From assembly GCA_963737705.1 (NCBI GenBank), contig CAVTTP010000005.1, positions 474,252 through 538,251 on the forward strand: a stretch of DNA of 64,000 bases, written 5' to 3'. Origin of the DNA: PALSA-607 sp963737705 (GTDB lineage: Bacteria > Actinomycetota > Actinomycetes > Acidothermales > Acidothermaceae). Position 1 is the first letter of the stretch. Each line of letters starts with the position of its first letter. This document shows positions 1 to 7,485 of the stretch, piece by piece. The notes under the pieces are model-generated. The model searched no databases. It saw only the letters and a list, made by a program, of their open reading frames with translations, and was not told the origin of the DNA. Position numbers and translations under genes: made by a program.

Positions 1-3
1 GGC

Positions 4-40
4 GGTGCTGGTGCCAGCGTTTCACGCCGACACCAGCACC
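4..40 (-). terminator. Hairpin downstream of the permease gene
   Basis: Perfect 10-bp inverted repeat, GGTGCTGGTG at 4-13 and CACCAGCACC at 31-40, with a 17-base loop. It lies about 20 bases past the stop codon of the minus-strand permease, the right place for a terminator. No T-run follows, so this may be an intrinsic terminator of the U-poor actinobacterial kind or simply a 3'-end hairpin. Confidence 0.45.
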
Positions 41-59
41 CAAAGACCTGCAGACACCC

Positions 60-1661
60 TTAGCCGAGCGACGAAAGTTCCGCCTCGATCGCCGCGAGTT
101 CTTCGGCAGTTCCCTGCACCTTGGGGCCGGTGAACCACTTGCGAGCCGAGACCAGCCAGTAGATGCCAGCGAATCCGATGACCGCGACCACTGCGACGGG
201 AGCGAAGTTCCAGCTGTTGACCCCAGCCGGGTGGAACTGCGGCAGCATCAGCGGGAAGCAGATGATGACGACCCACACGACCGCGGTCCACCCGATGATG
301 GGGCTCCACTTTCCAAGCTGCCACGGACCAGGCGTGAAGTCAGATCCACGCATCCGGCGAAGCAGCACCGGAATGACGTAGGAGACGTAGAGGCCGACGA
401 CCGCAACGGACACGATCGCGAAGAACGCGACCGAGTACCCCTTGTTTTGGTACAGCGACGGCAAGCCGAGGATGAACGCGCCCACGACGGCGAACCAGAT
501 GGAGTTCGTTGGGGTACGAGTGCGCTTGTTCACCTTGTGCCAGAGCCGCGAGCCGGGTACCGCACCGTCGCGGGAGAAGGCGTAGATCATGCGCGAGTTG
601 GCAGTCACTGATGCCATGCCGCAGAAGAACTGCGCGACGAGGCAGATCAGAATAAGGAACTCGGCGGCGTGCCGACCTATCGATGCAACCCACAAGACGC
701 CGGGTGCGTTGATGCCTGCTCCAGCAGCCGCAACGTAGCCGTCACTGCCGATGGCGTACGGAATCGCGTAAGTGAGCCCGATCATCAGCACGAGGCCGGC
801 GACGACGGACACCCAGATCGACGTCATGATGCCGCGCGGCCCGCTCGTTGCCGCATCACGAGTTTCTTCTGTCATGTGAGCCGATGCGTCGTACCCGGTC
901 AGCGTGTACTGGGCCATCATGAGCCCGACGAGAACGACCCAGATCGCGTGGCCCCCGAAGCCCCAACCGAGGCCGTCGTAGTACTTGGTGAAGACGCTCG
1001 AGATGGCCTGGTGCTTGTGCGCGTCGGGCAGGATGAACAACGCGCCCACGATCACGACGACGCCCGTGAGGTGCCACCACACGCTGATGTTGTTCAGCAT
1101 GGCGATGATGTTGAGGCCGAGTGAGTTCAAGATGCCGTGTGCGATGAGTACCAGCGTGTAGATCCCGAACAGGCTCTTTGCCGTTCCCTGGAACCCGGTC
1201 GTGAGGTTCAAGAAGAACCCGCAGAACGTCGCCATGGCGAAGTCGATGGACGCGGTCACCGCGACCTGGCCGAGCAGGTTGAACCAGCCGGTGAACCAAC
1301 TCCAGACCGGAGCCTTGCCGTCCGGCGCGAGCTTCGCCGCCCAGTAGTAAAGGCCGCCGGCCGTTGGGAAGCTCGAGCACACCTCGGCCATACCGGCGCC
1401 GACGAGCATGACCATGCCGCCCACGAAGAGCCAGCCCCAAACGATGACTCGTGGACCGCCAGCAACCATGCCGAGGTAGTAGGTGGTGATGCCGCCCGAC
1501 AGGATCGAGATGATCGTGAACGAGACGGCAAAGTTGGAGAACCAGCCCATGCCACGATGCAGCTCCTGGGCGTAGCCGAGCTCGTGCAACCTCTTCTCGT
1601 CCGCATTCAAGACGGCAACGCCGGGCGTACTGGTGGGACGAGACTCCGTGAACTCGGACAT
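60..1661 (-). CDS. APC-superfamily amino acid/amine permease
   Basis: A 533-residue polytopic membrane protein of the amino acid-polyamine-organocation superfamily, closest in style to the amino acid/choline (ACT) branch. The N-terminal cytoplasmic stretch with LHELGYAQELHRGMGWFSNF leads straight into the first membrane segment (FAVSFTIISILSG), a classic feature of GABA, choline and ethanolamine permeases; about twelve hydrophobic segments follow. The ATG at 1661 has a good ribosome site (AGGAAGG) just upstream. The next gene on the same strand, 150 bases upstream, is a gamma-glutamyl-GABA hydrolase-like amidotransferase. That pairing is common in polyamine/GABA utilisation loci, so an amine or amino acid substrate is inferred. 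The exact substrate cannot be read from sequence. Confidence 0.85.
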   Translation of the reverse strand: MSEFTESRPTSTPGVAVLNADEKRLHELGYAQELHRGMGWFSNFAVSFTIISILSGGITTYYLGMVAGGPRVIVWGWLFVGGMVMLVGAGMAEVCSSFPTAGGLYYWAAKLAPDGKAPVWSWFTGWFNLLGQVAVTASIDFAMATFCGFFLNLTTGFQGTAKSLFGIYTLVLIAHGILNSLGLNIIAMLNNISVWWHLTGVVVIVGALFILPDAHKHQAISSVFTKYYDGLGWGFGGHAIWVVLVGLMMAQYTLTGYDASAHMTEETRDAATSGPRGIMTSIWVSVVAGLVLMIGLTYAIPYAIGSDGYVAAAGAGINAPGVLWVASIGRHAAEFLILICLVAQFFCGMASVTANSRMIYAFSRDGAVPGSRLWHKVNKRTRTPTNSIWFAVVGAFILGLPSLYQNKGYSVAFFAIVSVAVVGLYVSYVIPVLLRRMRGSDFTPGPWQLGKWSPIIGWTAVVWVVIICFPLMLPQFHPAGVNSWNFAPVAVVAVIGFAGIYWLVSARKWFTGPKVQGTAEELAAIEAELSSLG

Positions 1662-1700
1662 CCCGCTTCCTTCCTCGTTGAGAGGGGTGGCTTATTGGTC

Positions 1701-1713
1701 TGGTAGCGGACCA
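1701..1713. promoter_or_regulatory. Possible GntR-type operator upstream of the permease
   Basis: TGGTagcggACCA, a short dyad 40 bases upstream of the permease start. It resembles the TGGT-N-ACCA pattern bound by FadR-type GntR regulators, but no such regulator is in the window. The arms are only 4 bp, so chance is a real alternative. Confidence 0.25.
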
Positions 1714-1813
1714 TAGACCCGCTCACTCTCAACGGCAAGGGGTACCCAAAACGCGAACGTTCGCACCGCGAGACGAGCGGCGGGGACGTCGACGGCGCGC
1801 GGTTGTGCGGCCG

Positions 1814-2551
1814 CTACGCCGATGCCGACGGCAAGGCGACCGCATGGTTCGCCGCATGATTCGCGGCCAGGCCGACGAACGCTTCGAACAACCTGCGGTC
1901 GTCGAGTTGCTCGGGATGCCACTGGACGCCGAACACTGGCCGACCGTCCGCGGCCTCGAGCGCTTCCGGCGTCCCGTCGTCGGCTCGTCCCACAATCCGA
2001 AGCCCTGGCGCGACTCGGTCGACAGCCTGGTGATGGTGGCACGCGGTTGGCACACCGGCGCCCAACGTGGCGCCGATCCAGCTGTCGGAGTCGAGCGTGA
2101 CGGCTCGCGTACTGAAGATCCCGCTGCCCTCCGCGTGTGGCAAAACCCCTTCAATCTCAGGCAAATGCTGGATCAGGTCTCCACCGAGTGCAACGTTGAG
2201 TACCTGCAGCCCACGGCAGATACCGAGCACCGGCACACCTGCCTCAACCGCAGCGCGGACAAGCGCAAGCTCCGCATTGTCGCGGTCGGCGCGAAATGGC
2301 CCGGCGGCTGGATGCGCTTGTGCGGAATACGTCGCTGGGTCGACATCCGCACCGCCACTGATCAACAAGCCGTCGAGTGCAGGCAGCACGTCGAGCACTC
2401 CGAAAGCGGCAGGCGGCACCAGAACGACCGCGCCCCCACTTGCGGCGATGGCGTCGGTGTACAGGGTCGACTGGATGTCCGCCAACCGGTCCCACACGCC
2501 CCAGCGCGCGTTCTCACGGTACGTCGTGAGCCCGATGATCGGTCGTCCCAT
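1814..2551 (-). CDS. Gamma-glutamyl-gamma-aminobutyrate hydrolase-like (peptidase C26)
   Basis: A 245-residue class I glutamine amidotransferase-like protein. The nucleophile elbow LGICRGLQVLNVALGG (Cys around residue 100) and the late GVQWHPEQ (catalytic His and Glu) are intact, so a full Cys-His-Glu triad is present. The family member PuuD releases GABA from gamma-glutamyl-GABA in putrescine breakdown. The start is placed at ATG 2551 (MGRPIIGLTTYRE), where the conserved N-terminal strand begins and a GAAGG motif lies upstream; a longer reading to 2626 adds poorly conserved residues. The adjacent amine/amino acid permease supports a role in nitrogen-compound use. No gamma-glutamylputrescine synthetase or aldehyde dehydrogenase is in the window, so the pathway is incomplete here. 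Confidence 0.8.
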   Translation of the reverse strand: MGRPIIGLTTYRENARWGVWDRLADIQSTLYTDAIAASGGAVVLVPPAAFGVLDVLPALDGLLISGGADVDPATYSAQAHPAAGPFRADRDNAELALVRAAVEAGVPVLGICRGLQVLNVALGGDLIQHLPEIEGVLPHAEGSGIFSTRAVTLDSDSWIGATLGAGVPTACHHHQAVDRVAPGLRIVGRADDGTPEALEAADGRPVFGVQWHPEQLDDRRLFEAFVGLAANHAANHAVALPSASA

Positions 2552-2629
2552 GGCCCTCGTCCTTCGATTACTCAAGCCGCCGCGCGTGCACTCAAAAGGT
2601 ATCGCAGCAGACCATTCAGACCTCAAGCA

Positions 2630-4870
2630 TTAGATCTCGAGAATGGTGCCAAGCCCGGCTGGCAGCGGCTCGCTGTGGACGATCCGCAGGCGCTGCGTAG
2701 GTCGTGTCAGCGCCACGTAGAGGTCGTTCGCGCCGCGGTCCGACGCCGCAAGAATCTGAGCCGGCTCAACGAGTACGACCGCGTCGAACTCCAGACCCTT
2801 GGCTTGGCTCACCACGAGCACGCCGACGGGCGCGTCGAGAGCACCGGACCCAGACCCCACCATTCCGGCCGGCAACGACGCGGCGAGCGCCCGCTGAAGC
2901 GAGCCAACCTGCGCAGCGGGGGCGATGACCGCGAGCCTGCCTTCGCCGAGGACATCGAACTCGGCGCGCACCACGTCGACAATCGCATCGACGTCGCCGG
3001 GCTCGACGAGATGAGCCGTTGGCGGCACGTCGCCGTCGCGCACAGAACGCGGCGCCGTCGCCGTAACGCCAGCGGCCTCGAGCATCGCCGATGCCAACAC
3101 CATGACCTGAGCGGGCGTGCGGTAGTTCACCGTCAACTCGGTCAGCCGCCAGCGACCCTCGACGTACGGATCCAAGACCTCGGCCCACGAGTGAGCACCG
3201 GCCGCCGAACCCGTCTGCGCAATATCGCCGACAAGCGTCATCGACTTCGCGGGACACCGCCGCATCAGCAAACGCCACGCCATCGGCGACAGTTCCTGCG
3301 CCTCGTCGACGACGACATGCCCATACGCCCACGTTCGGTCGACGGCAGCACGCTCGGCCGCACTCAGGATCGGGCCCTCATCGGCAAACCGACCTGCAAG
3401 CGCCTCCGCACTGACGAGCCCACCAGCGCCACCGGAGATCTGCAGCGCGCCCTTCGCGTATTCGACTTCGGCCGCTCGCTGCTGTGCCGCCTGGCGCTTG
3501 AGCTCGTAGCCACCGGTGTCGTCGTCGCCCAGGAGTTCGGCAGCCTCATCGAGCAGCGGAACATCGGAGACGGTCCAGGGCGCACCGCGATCACGGCGAA
3601 GCAACGCCAGCTGCGCGTCGTCCAGATGAGGTGCTGCTGCGGCCAACCGTCGTGGCTCCGCGTACAGGCCTTCGAGCAAGCTCTGCGGCGTCATCGGCAT
3701 CCAGGTGAGGTTGACCTCGCGTCGCACGTCCGGTGATTCGCGCAGGTCGGCGAGTAACTCGACGCGATTGTCGGCCGAGAGTTGGACGCCGAGCAGGCGT
3801 GCGTACTGCGACGCCAACCCGTCGAGAATCTCCTTTACATACGAGACCCGCGCGAGGTTGTGCGGCCGACGATTGCGTCGTGCGTGCGCGCGCGCCGCGG
3901 CGACAACGTGCGGGCGTAACACCAACTGGTGACCTTCAACATTCAGCGTGCGCGGGCCATCGGGTACCCGCTGCCGCTGCTCGACGGCGGCCGCGATCAC
4001 GTCAGCCATGCGGACGTCGCCCTTCAACGCGACGACCTCGGCCACGTCATCAGTCGTGGCGACGACCCCTGGCAGCAACTCGCCTGGCGTCACCATCACG
4101 ACGCCCGTTTCGCCCAGCGACGGCAGCACTTTCTCGATGTAGCGCAGGAAAGTCTGGTTTGGCCCGACGAGGAGCACGCCGCTTCTAGCCAGCCGCTCGC
4201 GATGCGTATAGAGGAGGTACGCGGCGCGATGCAGCGCAACCGCGGTCTTACCGGTACCGGGGCCGCCCTGCACCACCAGCACGCCGGGCAGTTCGGCTCT
4301 AATGACGTCGTCCTGCTCAGCCTGGATCGTCGCGACGATGTCACCCATGCGGCCGGTGCGTTTCGCGTTGAGCGCCGCGAGCAGTGCGCCTTCACCCGAC
4401 AGCGTCGAGAGATCACTCGCCTCGAGCCCGTCGAGATCGAGCACCTCGTCTTCGATCGCCGTGACCGCGCGGTTGCGCGTTGTCAGGTGCCGGCGTCGCA
4501 CGACGTCGCCGGGAGAGGCCGCTGTTGCCTGGTAGAAGAGCCTCGCGGCCGGTGCTCGCCAGTCGATCAACAGTTGGTGCCGGTCCTCGTCGGACAACCC
4601 GATACGGCCGACGTATCGGCGTCCCTCTTCAACTGTGTCGAACCGCCCGAAGACCAGTCGATCCTCGACGGCCCGCAGTTGCGAAAGGCGCTGCTCGTAG
4701 AGGCCCGCAAACGAATCGCGCTCAGACCGGTTCTGATGGGTACCCGAAGGAGCAGTAGCCCGGACGGCGATCAACTCGCGTTCGGTGCGGTCGCGCAACT
4801 CATCGAGCCTGGAGTACAAACGGTCGACGTATTGCTGCTCGCGAACGAGTTCGGTCTCTACGTCAGCCAC
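2630..4870 (-). CDS. helD: HelD/HelR-like RNA polymerase-recycling ATPase
   Basis: A 746-residue superfamily 1 helicase-like ATPase. The first 80 residues form a charged, likely coiled-coil arm. IDWRAP (about 102-107) is a hallmark of the HelD family. The Walker A motif GGPGTGKTA (about 202-210), VVVDEAQELSP (about 520), QAKGLEFDAVVLVEP and YVALTRPTQRL complete the ATPase core. HelD proteins pull RNA polymerase off stalled complexes; the actinobacterial HelR branch also displaces rifamycins. The length fits both. The upstream region has a short dyad (4889-4907) but not the 19-bp rifamycin-associated element, so rifamycin induction is not supported. It is transcribed toward the amidotransferase gene with a 78-base gap. 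Assignment to HelR rather than general HelD is inference. Confidence 0.85.
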   Translation of the reverse strand: MADVETELVREQQYVDRLYSRLDELRDRTERELIAVRATAPSGTHQNRSERDSFAGLYEQRLSQLRAVEDRLVFGRFDTVEEGRRYVGRIGLSDEDRHQLLIDWRAPAARLFYQATAASPGDVVRRRHLTTRNRAVTAIEDEVLDLDGLEASDLSTLSGEGALLAALNAKRTGRMGDIVATIQAEQDDVIRAELPGVLVVQGGPGTGKTAVALHRAAYLLYTHRERLARSGVLLVGPNQTFLRYIEKVLPSLGETGVVMVTPGELLPGVVATTDDVAEVVALKGDVRMADVIAAAVEQRQRVPDGPRTLNVEGHQLVLRPHVVAAARAHARRNRRPHNLARVSYVKEILDGLASQYARLLGVQLSADNRVELLADLRESPDVRREVNLTWMPMTPQSLLEGLYAEPRRLAAAAPHLDDAQLALLRRDRGAPWTVSDVPLLDEAAELLGDDDTGGYELKRQAAQQRAAEVEYAKGALQISGGAGGLVSAEALAGRFADEGPILSAAERAAVDRTWAYGHVVVDEAQELSPMAWRLLMRRCPAKSMTLVGDIAQTGSAAGAHSWAEVLDPYVEGRWRLTELTVNYRTPAQVMVLASAMLEAAGVTATAPRSVRDGDVPPTAHLVEPGDVDAIVDVVRAEFDVLGEGRLAVIAPAAQVGSLQRALAASLPAGMVGSGSGALDAPVGVLVVSQAKGLEFDAVVLVEPAQILAASDRGANDLYVALTRPTQRLRIVHSEPLPAGLGTILEI

Positions 4871-4888
4871 CGAACCCCTCCCGATCGC

Positions 4889-4907
4889 GCACGAACGCCG
4901 ATCGTGC
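4889..4907. promoter_or_regulatory. Inverted repeat between helD and the ABC operon
   Basis: GCACGA (4889-4894) and TCGTGC (4902-4907) form a 6-bp dyad directly upstream of the helD start. A TAGGGT hexamer, read on the minus strand just beyond it, could be a -10 box. The dyad could be an operator or a 5' UTR hairpin of helD. Confidence 0.3.
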
Positions 4908-5030
4908 GGCGTCTACCCTACCTGCCGGATGTCAGCCCCGCGCAGGTGACAAATGTCTGAGGCGGTCGGGAGGCGATTCCCGCTACGTTGGGCGGAGGTT
5001 TCCTGGCCCCTAATAGGGAGGCATTCAAGC

Positions 5031-6038
5031 GTGATCGAAGCGCGCGATCTCAGCAAGAGGTACGGCGACAAGCTCGCGGTTGATCACCTGTCGTTCACCG
5101 TGCAGCCAGGCACTGTTACCGGCTTCCTTGGCCCGAACGGTGCAGGCAAGTCGACGACCATGCGCCTCCTTCTCGGACTTGACCGTCCCGATACCGGCAG
5201 CGCAACGATCGATGGTCGGCCCTACCGCGACCTTGCCGAGCCGCTGCGTGTTGTCGGCGCGCTGCTCGAAGCGCGAGCCGTTCACACGGGTCGTAGTGCC
5301 TACAACAACCTGCTCGTGTTGGCGCAGAGCCAAGGCTTGCCGCGCAAGCGCGTTGACGAGGTCATCGAGCTCGTCGGTCTTTCGAGCGTCGCCAAGAAGC
5401 GGGTGAAGGGATTTTCCCTAGGCATGGGCCAGCGACTCGGTATCGCTGCTGCGCTTCTCGGTAACCCCGATGTCCTCATCCTCGACGAGCCGGTAAACGG
5501 ACTCGATCCCGAAGCGATCCTTTGGATCCGCAATCTGCTCAAGCGGCTCGCGTCCGAAGGGCGAACGGTCTTCGTCTCAAGTCACCTGATGAACGAGATG
5601 GCCGTCACAGCAGACCATCTCATCGTGATCGGCCGGGGCAAACTCATGGCCGACTGCACGACGGAGGAATTCATCGAACGCAGCTCCGAGAAATCGGTGC
5701 TGGTGAAGTCACCTGACGTGGCTCGGTTGGCCGAACTCATCACGGCCGACGGCGGCGTCATCGCTGCGACGGACGGCGACGAAGTGACGGTCCGCAACCT
5801 GCCTGCACCGCGGATCGGGCATCTCGCGGCAAGCGCCGGCATCGAACTTCATGAACTCGCTCCGCAATCAGCATCACTTGAGGAGGCGTTCATGGAACTG
5901 ACGCGGGGCAGCGCCGAGTACGAGGGGTCAATCGGCGGCGCGGCCGTCCCGTCGTCCGCACCGCCGCCGTCCGCACCGCCGTCGTCCGCACCGCCGTCGA
6001 CTACATCCCCGTCGACTACAGAAGGGAGTGCAGCATGA
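5031..6038 (+). CDS. ABC exporter ATP-binding protein
   Basis: A 335-residue ABC ATPase of the drug/antibiotic exporter (CcmA/YhaQ-like) type. Walker A GPNGAGKST (about 37-45), signature FSLGMGQRLGIAAALLG, Walker B VLILDEPVNGLDPEA and the switch histidine in VSSHLMNEM are all present. The start is the GTG at 5031, preceded by AGGGAGG with 9 bases spacing; the reading frame is open further upstream but has no ribosome site there. The last 40 residues are a low-complexity Pro/Ser/Thr tail encoded by near-identical short DNA repeats (5946-6020). It overlaps the permease gene by 4 bases, so the two form one exporter. Substrate unknown. Confidence 0.9.
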   Translation: MIEARDLSKRYGDKLAVDHLSFTVQPGTVTGFLGPNGAGKSTTMRLLLGLDRPDTGSATIDGRPYRDLAEPLRVVGALLEARAVHTGRSAYNNLLVLAQSQGLPRKRVDEVIELVGLSSVAKKRVKGFSLGMGQRLGIAAALLGNPDVLILDEPVNGLDPEAILWIRNLLKRLASEGRTVFVSSHLMNEMAVTADHLIVIGRGKLMADCTTEEFIERSSEKSVLVKSPDVARLAELITADGGVIAATDGDEVTVRNLPAPRIGHLAASAGIELHELAPQSASLEEAFMELTRGSAEYEGSIGGAAVPSSAPPPSAPPSSAPPSTTSPSTTEGSAA

Positions 6039-6871
6039 CGACCGCCACGGCATTCCCGCCAGCCGTCGCTGACGCTCCATCGAGTGGAGTCAAGACGGCA
6101 CGGCTACTGCGATCAGAGTGGACGAAGCTCGTCACCGTGCGTTCGACGTTGTGGTCGCTGCTCCTGCTCGTCATTCTCACCCCAGGCTTCACGACGCTGC
6201 TCGTCTGGCTGAACGAGCACAACTGGGCAAAGGCCGATCCTGGGACGCGATCCGACATCCTCGCCGACCCGACCAGTTTCATTCTCGGTAGCGGCTTGGA
6301 GTTCAGCCAGCTCACGATCTGCGTGCTCGGCGTGCTCGTCATGGCCGGGGAATACTCGACCGGATCTATTCGCTCAAGCCTGCTTGCGGTACCCAAGCGC
6401 ACGCCGATGCTTGCCGCGAAATCCGCCGTGTTCGCGTTCGCCATCTTCGTGCTCGGCGAACTCGTGGTGATCCCGTCGTTCTTTCTCGGCGCGAAGATCA
6501 TTCACAACCACGCGCCGGTATCGCTCGGTGACCCCGGTGTGCTGCGAGCGGTGATCGGCGGCGGTCTGTATCTCGCGGTTCTCGGGCTTTTCGCGCTCGC
6601 GATCGGCGCGCTGGTGCGACACACCGCTGGGGCCATTACCGGTGTCATCGCGTTTGTCCTTGTTCTCGCGCCGCTCACCCAACTGGTGCCGGGCAGCGCC
6701 GGCAAACACATCCATGCGTATATGCCGTCGGAAGCGGGGCACCTCATCGGGCAAGCGCATCAAGCCAAGGGTGACCTGCTCACGCCGTGGCAAGGGTTTG
6801 GTGTCTTCTGCTTGTGGACAGCAATCCTCTTGGTCCTCGCAGGCTGGCTCTTGAACCGTCGCGATGCTTAG
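6035..6871 (+). CDS. ABC exporter permease
   Basis: A 278-residue integral membrane protein with about six transmembrane segments, of the ABC-2 type exporter permease class. It opens with LLRSEWTKLVTVRSTLWSLLLL, a sequence style typical of actinobacterial ABC-2 permeases paired with the ATPase upstream. The ATG at 6035 overlaps the ATPase stop codon (ATGA), indicating translational coupling and a matched transporter. The following membrane-protein gene lies 53 bases downstream on the same strand and may be co-transcribed. The substrate is not predictable; lipids, peptides or drugs are the usual options. Confidence 0.85.
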   Translation: MTTATAFPPAVADAPSSGVKTARLLRSEWTKLVTVRSTLWSLLLLVILTPGFTTLLVWLNEHNWAKADPGTRSDILADPTSFILGSGLEFSQLTICVLGVLVMAGEYSTGSIRSSLLAVPKRTPMLAAKSAVFAFAIFVLGELVVIPSFFLGAKIIHNHAPVSLGDPGVLRAVIGGGLYLAVLGLFALAIGALVRHTAGAITGVIAFVLVLAPLTQLVPGSAGKHIHAYMPSEAGHLIGQAHQAKGDLLTPWQGFGVFCLWTAILLVLAGWLLNRRDA

Positions 6872-6924
6872 AACTTCGACGCTCAACATCTCAACAAGCA
6901 GGCCTTCAACAAACAGGGGAGACC

Positions 6925-7464
6925 ATGTCCGAACCCACTGACCCCGCGTACCCCCCGCTGCCGGCAGCGCCGGGCTACGGTGCGATGCCACCCGCGGAGT
7001 ACAGCCAGCCCGTGCCTGTCGGACCAGCACCGCCGTCAGTGCTTAACGCCGTACGGCTAATGTTTCTTGGCGCCGCGATCGCGGTGGTGGCAGTGATCGT
7101 TGCGATCTCAACGAAGAGCACCATCAAGAGCAAGATCGCTGCGAAGAACCCCGACTTCGACTCGCAGAAACTTAACACTGCCGTGAACGTGACAATCGGC
7201 AGCCTCGTGGTGTTCGGCGTCATCGTCGTCGTGCTGTTCATCTGGCTCGCGCTGAAGGTCCGCAAGGGCAGGAACTGGGCGCGAATTGTCACCTGGGTGC
7301 TCAGCGGGCTCGGAATCCTGGGCGCACTCGGATCACTCGGGCAAAACGTGTCAGGCGCGAGTCGGGCGGTCAGCCTGGTGGGCGGAGTCCTCGACGTGGC
7401 GGTCGTGGTCCTGCTGATGCAAAAGACGAGCAACGCATACTTCAAGCCGCGAACGGCCGGGTAG
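6925..7464 (+). CDS. Small four-helix membrane protein, unknown function
   Basis: A 179-residue protein not recognised as a named family. A Pro-rich, cytoplasmic-looking N-terminus (about 30 residues, PPLPAAPGYGAMPPAEYSQP) precedes four hydrophobic segments, one of which is followed by a positively charged KVRKGRNWARIVTWVL. This arrangement is common in small actinobacterial membrane proteins of DUF type. The ATG at 6925 has AGGGGAG upstream; an in-frame extension to 6787 would overlap the permease gene and lacks a ribosome site. It is probably co-transcribed with the ABC exporter and may be an accessory subunit, but that is inferred from position only. Confidence 0.7.
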   Translation: MSEPTDPAYPPLPAAPGYGAMPPAEYSQPVPVGPAPPSVLNAVRLMFLGAAIAVVAVIVAISTKSTIKSKIAAKNPDFDSQKLNTAVNVTIGSLVVFGVIVVVLFIWLALKVRKGRNWARIVTWVLSGLGILGALGSLGQNVSGASRAVSLVGGVLDVAVVVLLMQKTSNAYFKPRTAG

Positions 7465-7485
7465 CCGCCGGTCGCCTCTTGGGAA

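Noticed and set aside
2551..2630. Long reading of the amidotransferase to 2626
   Set aside because: The conserved N-terminal strand starts at ATG 2551 and the upstream part has no ribosome site.
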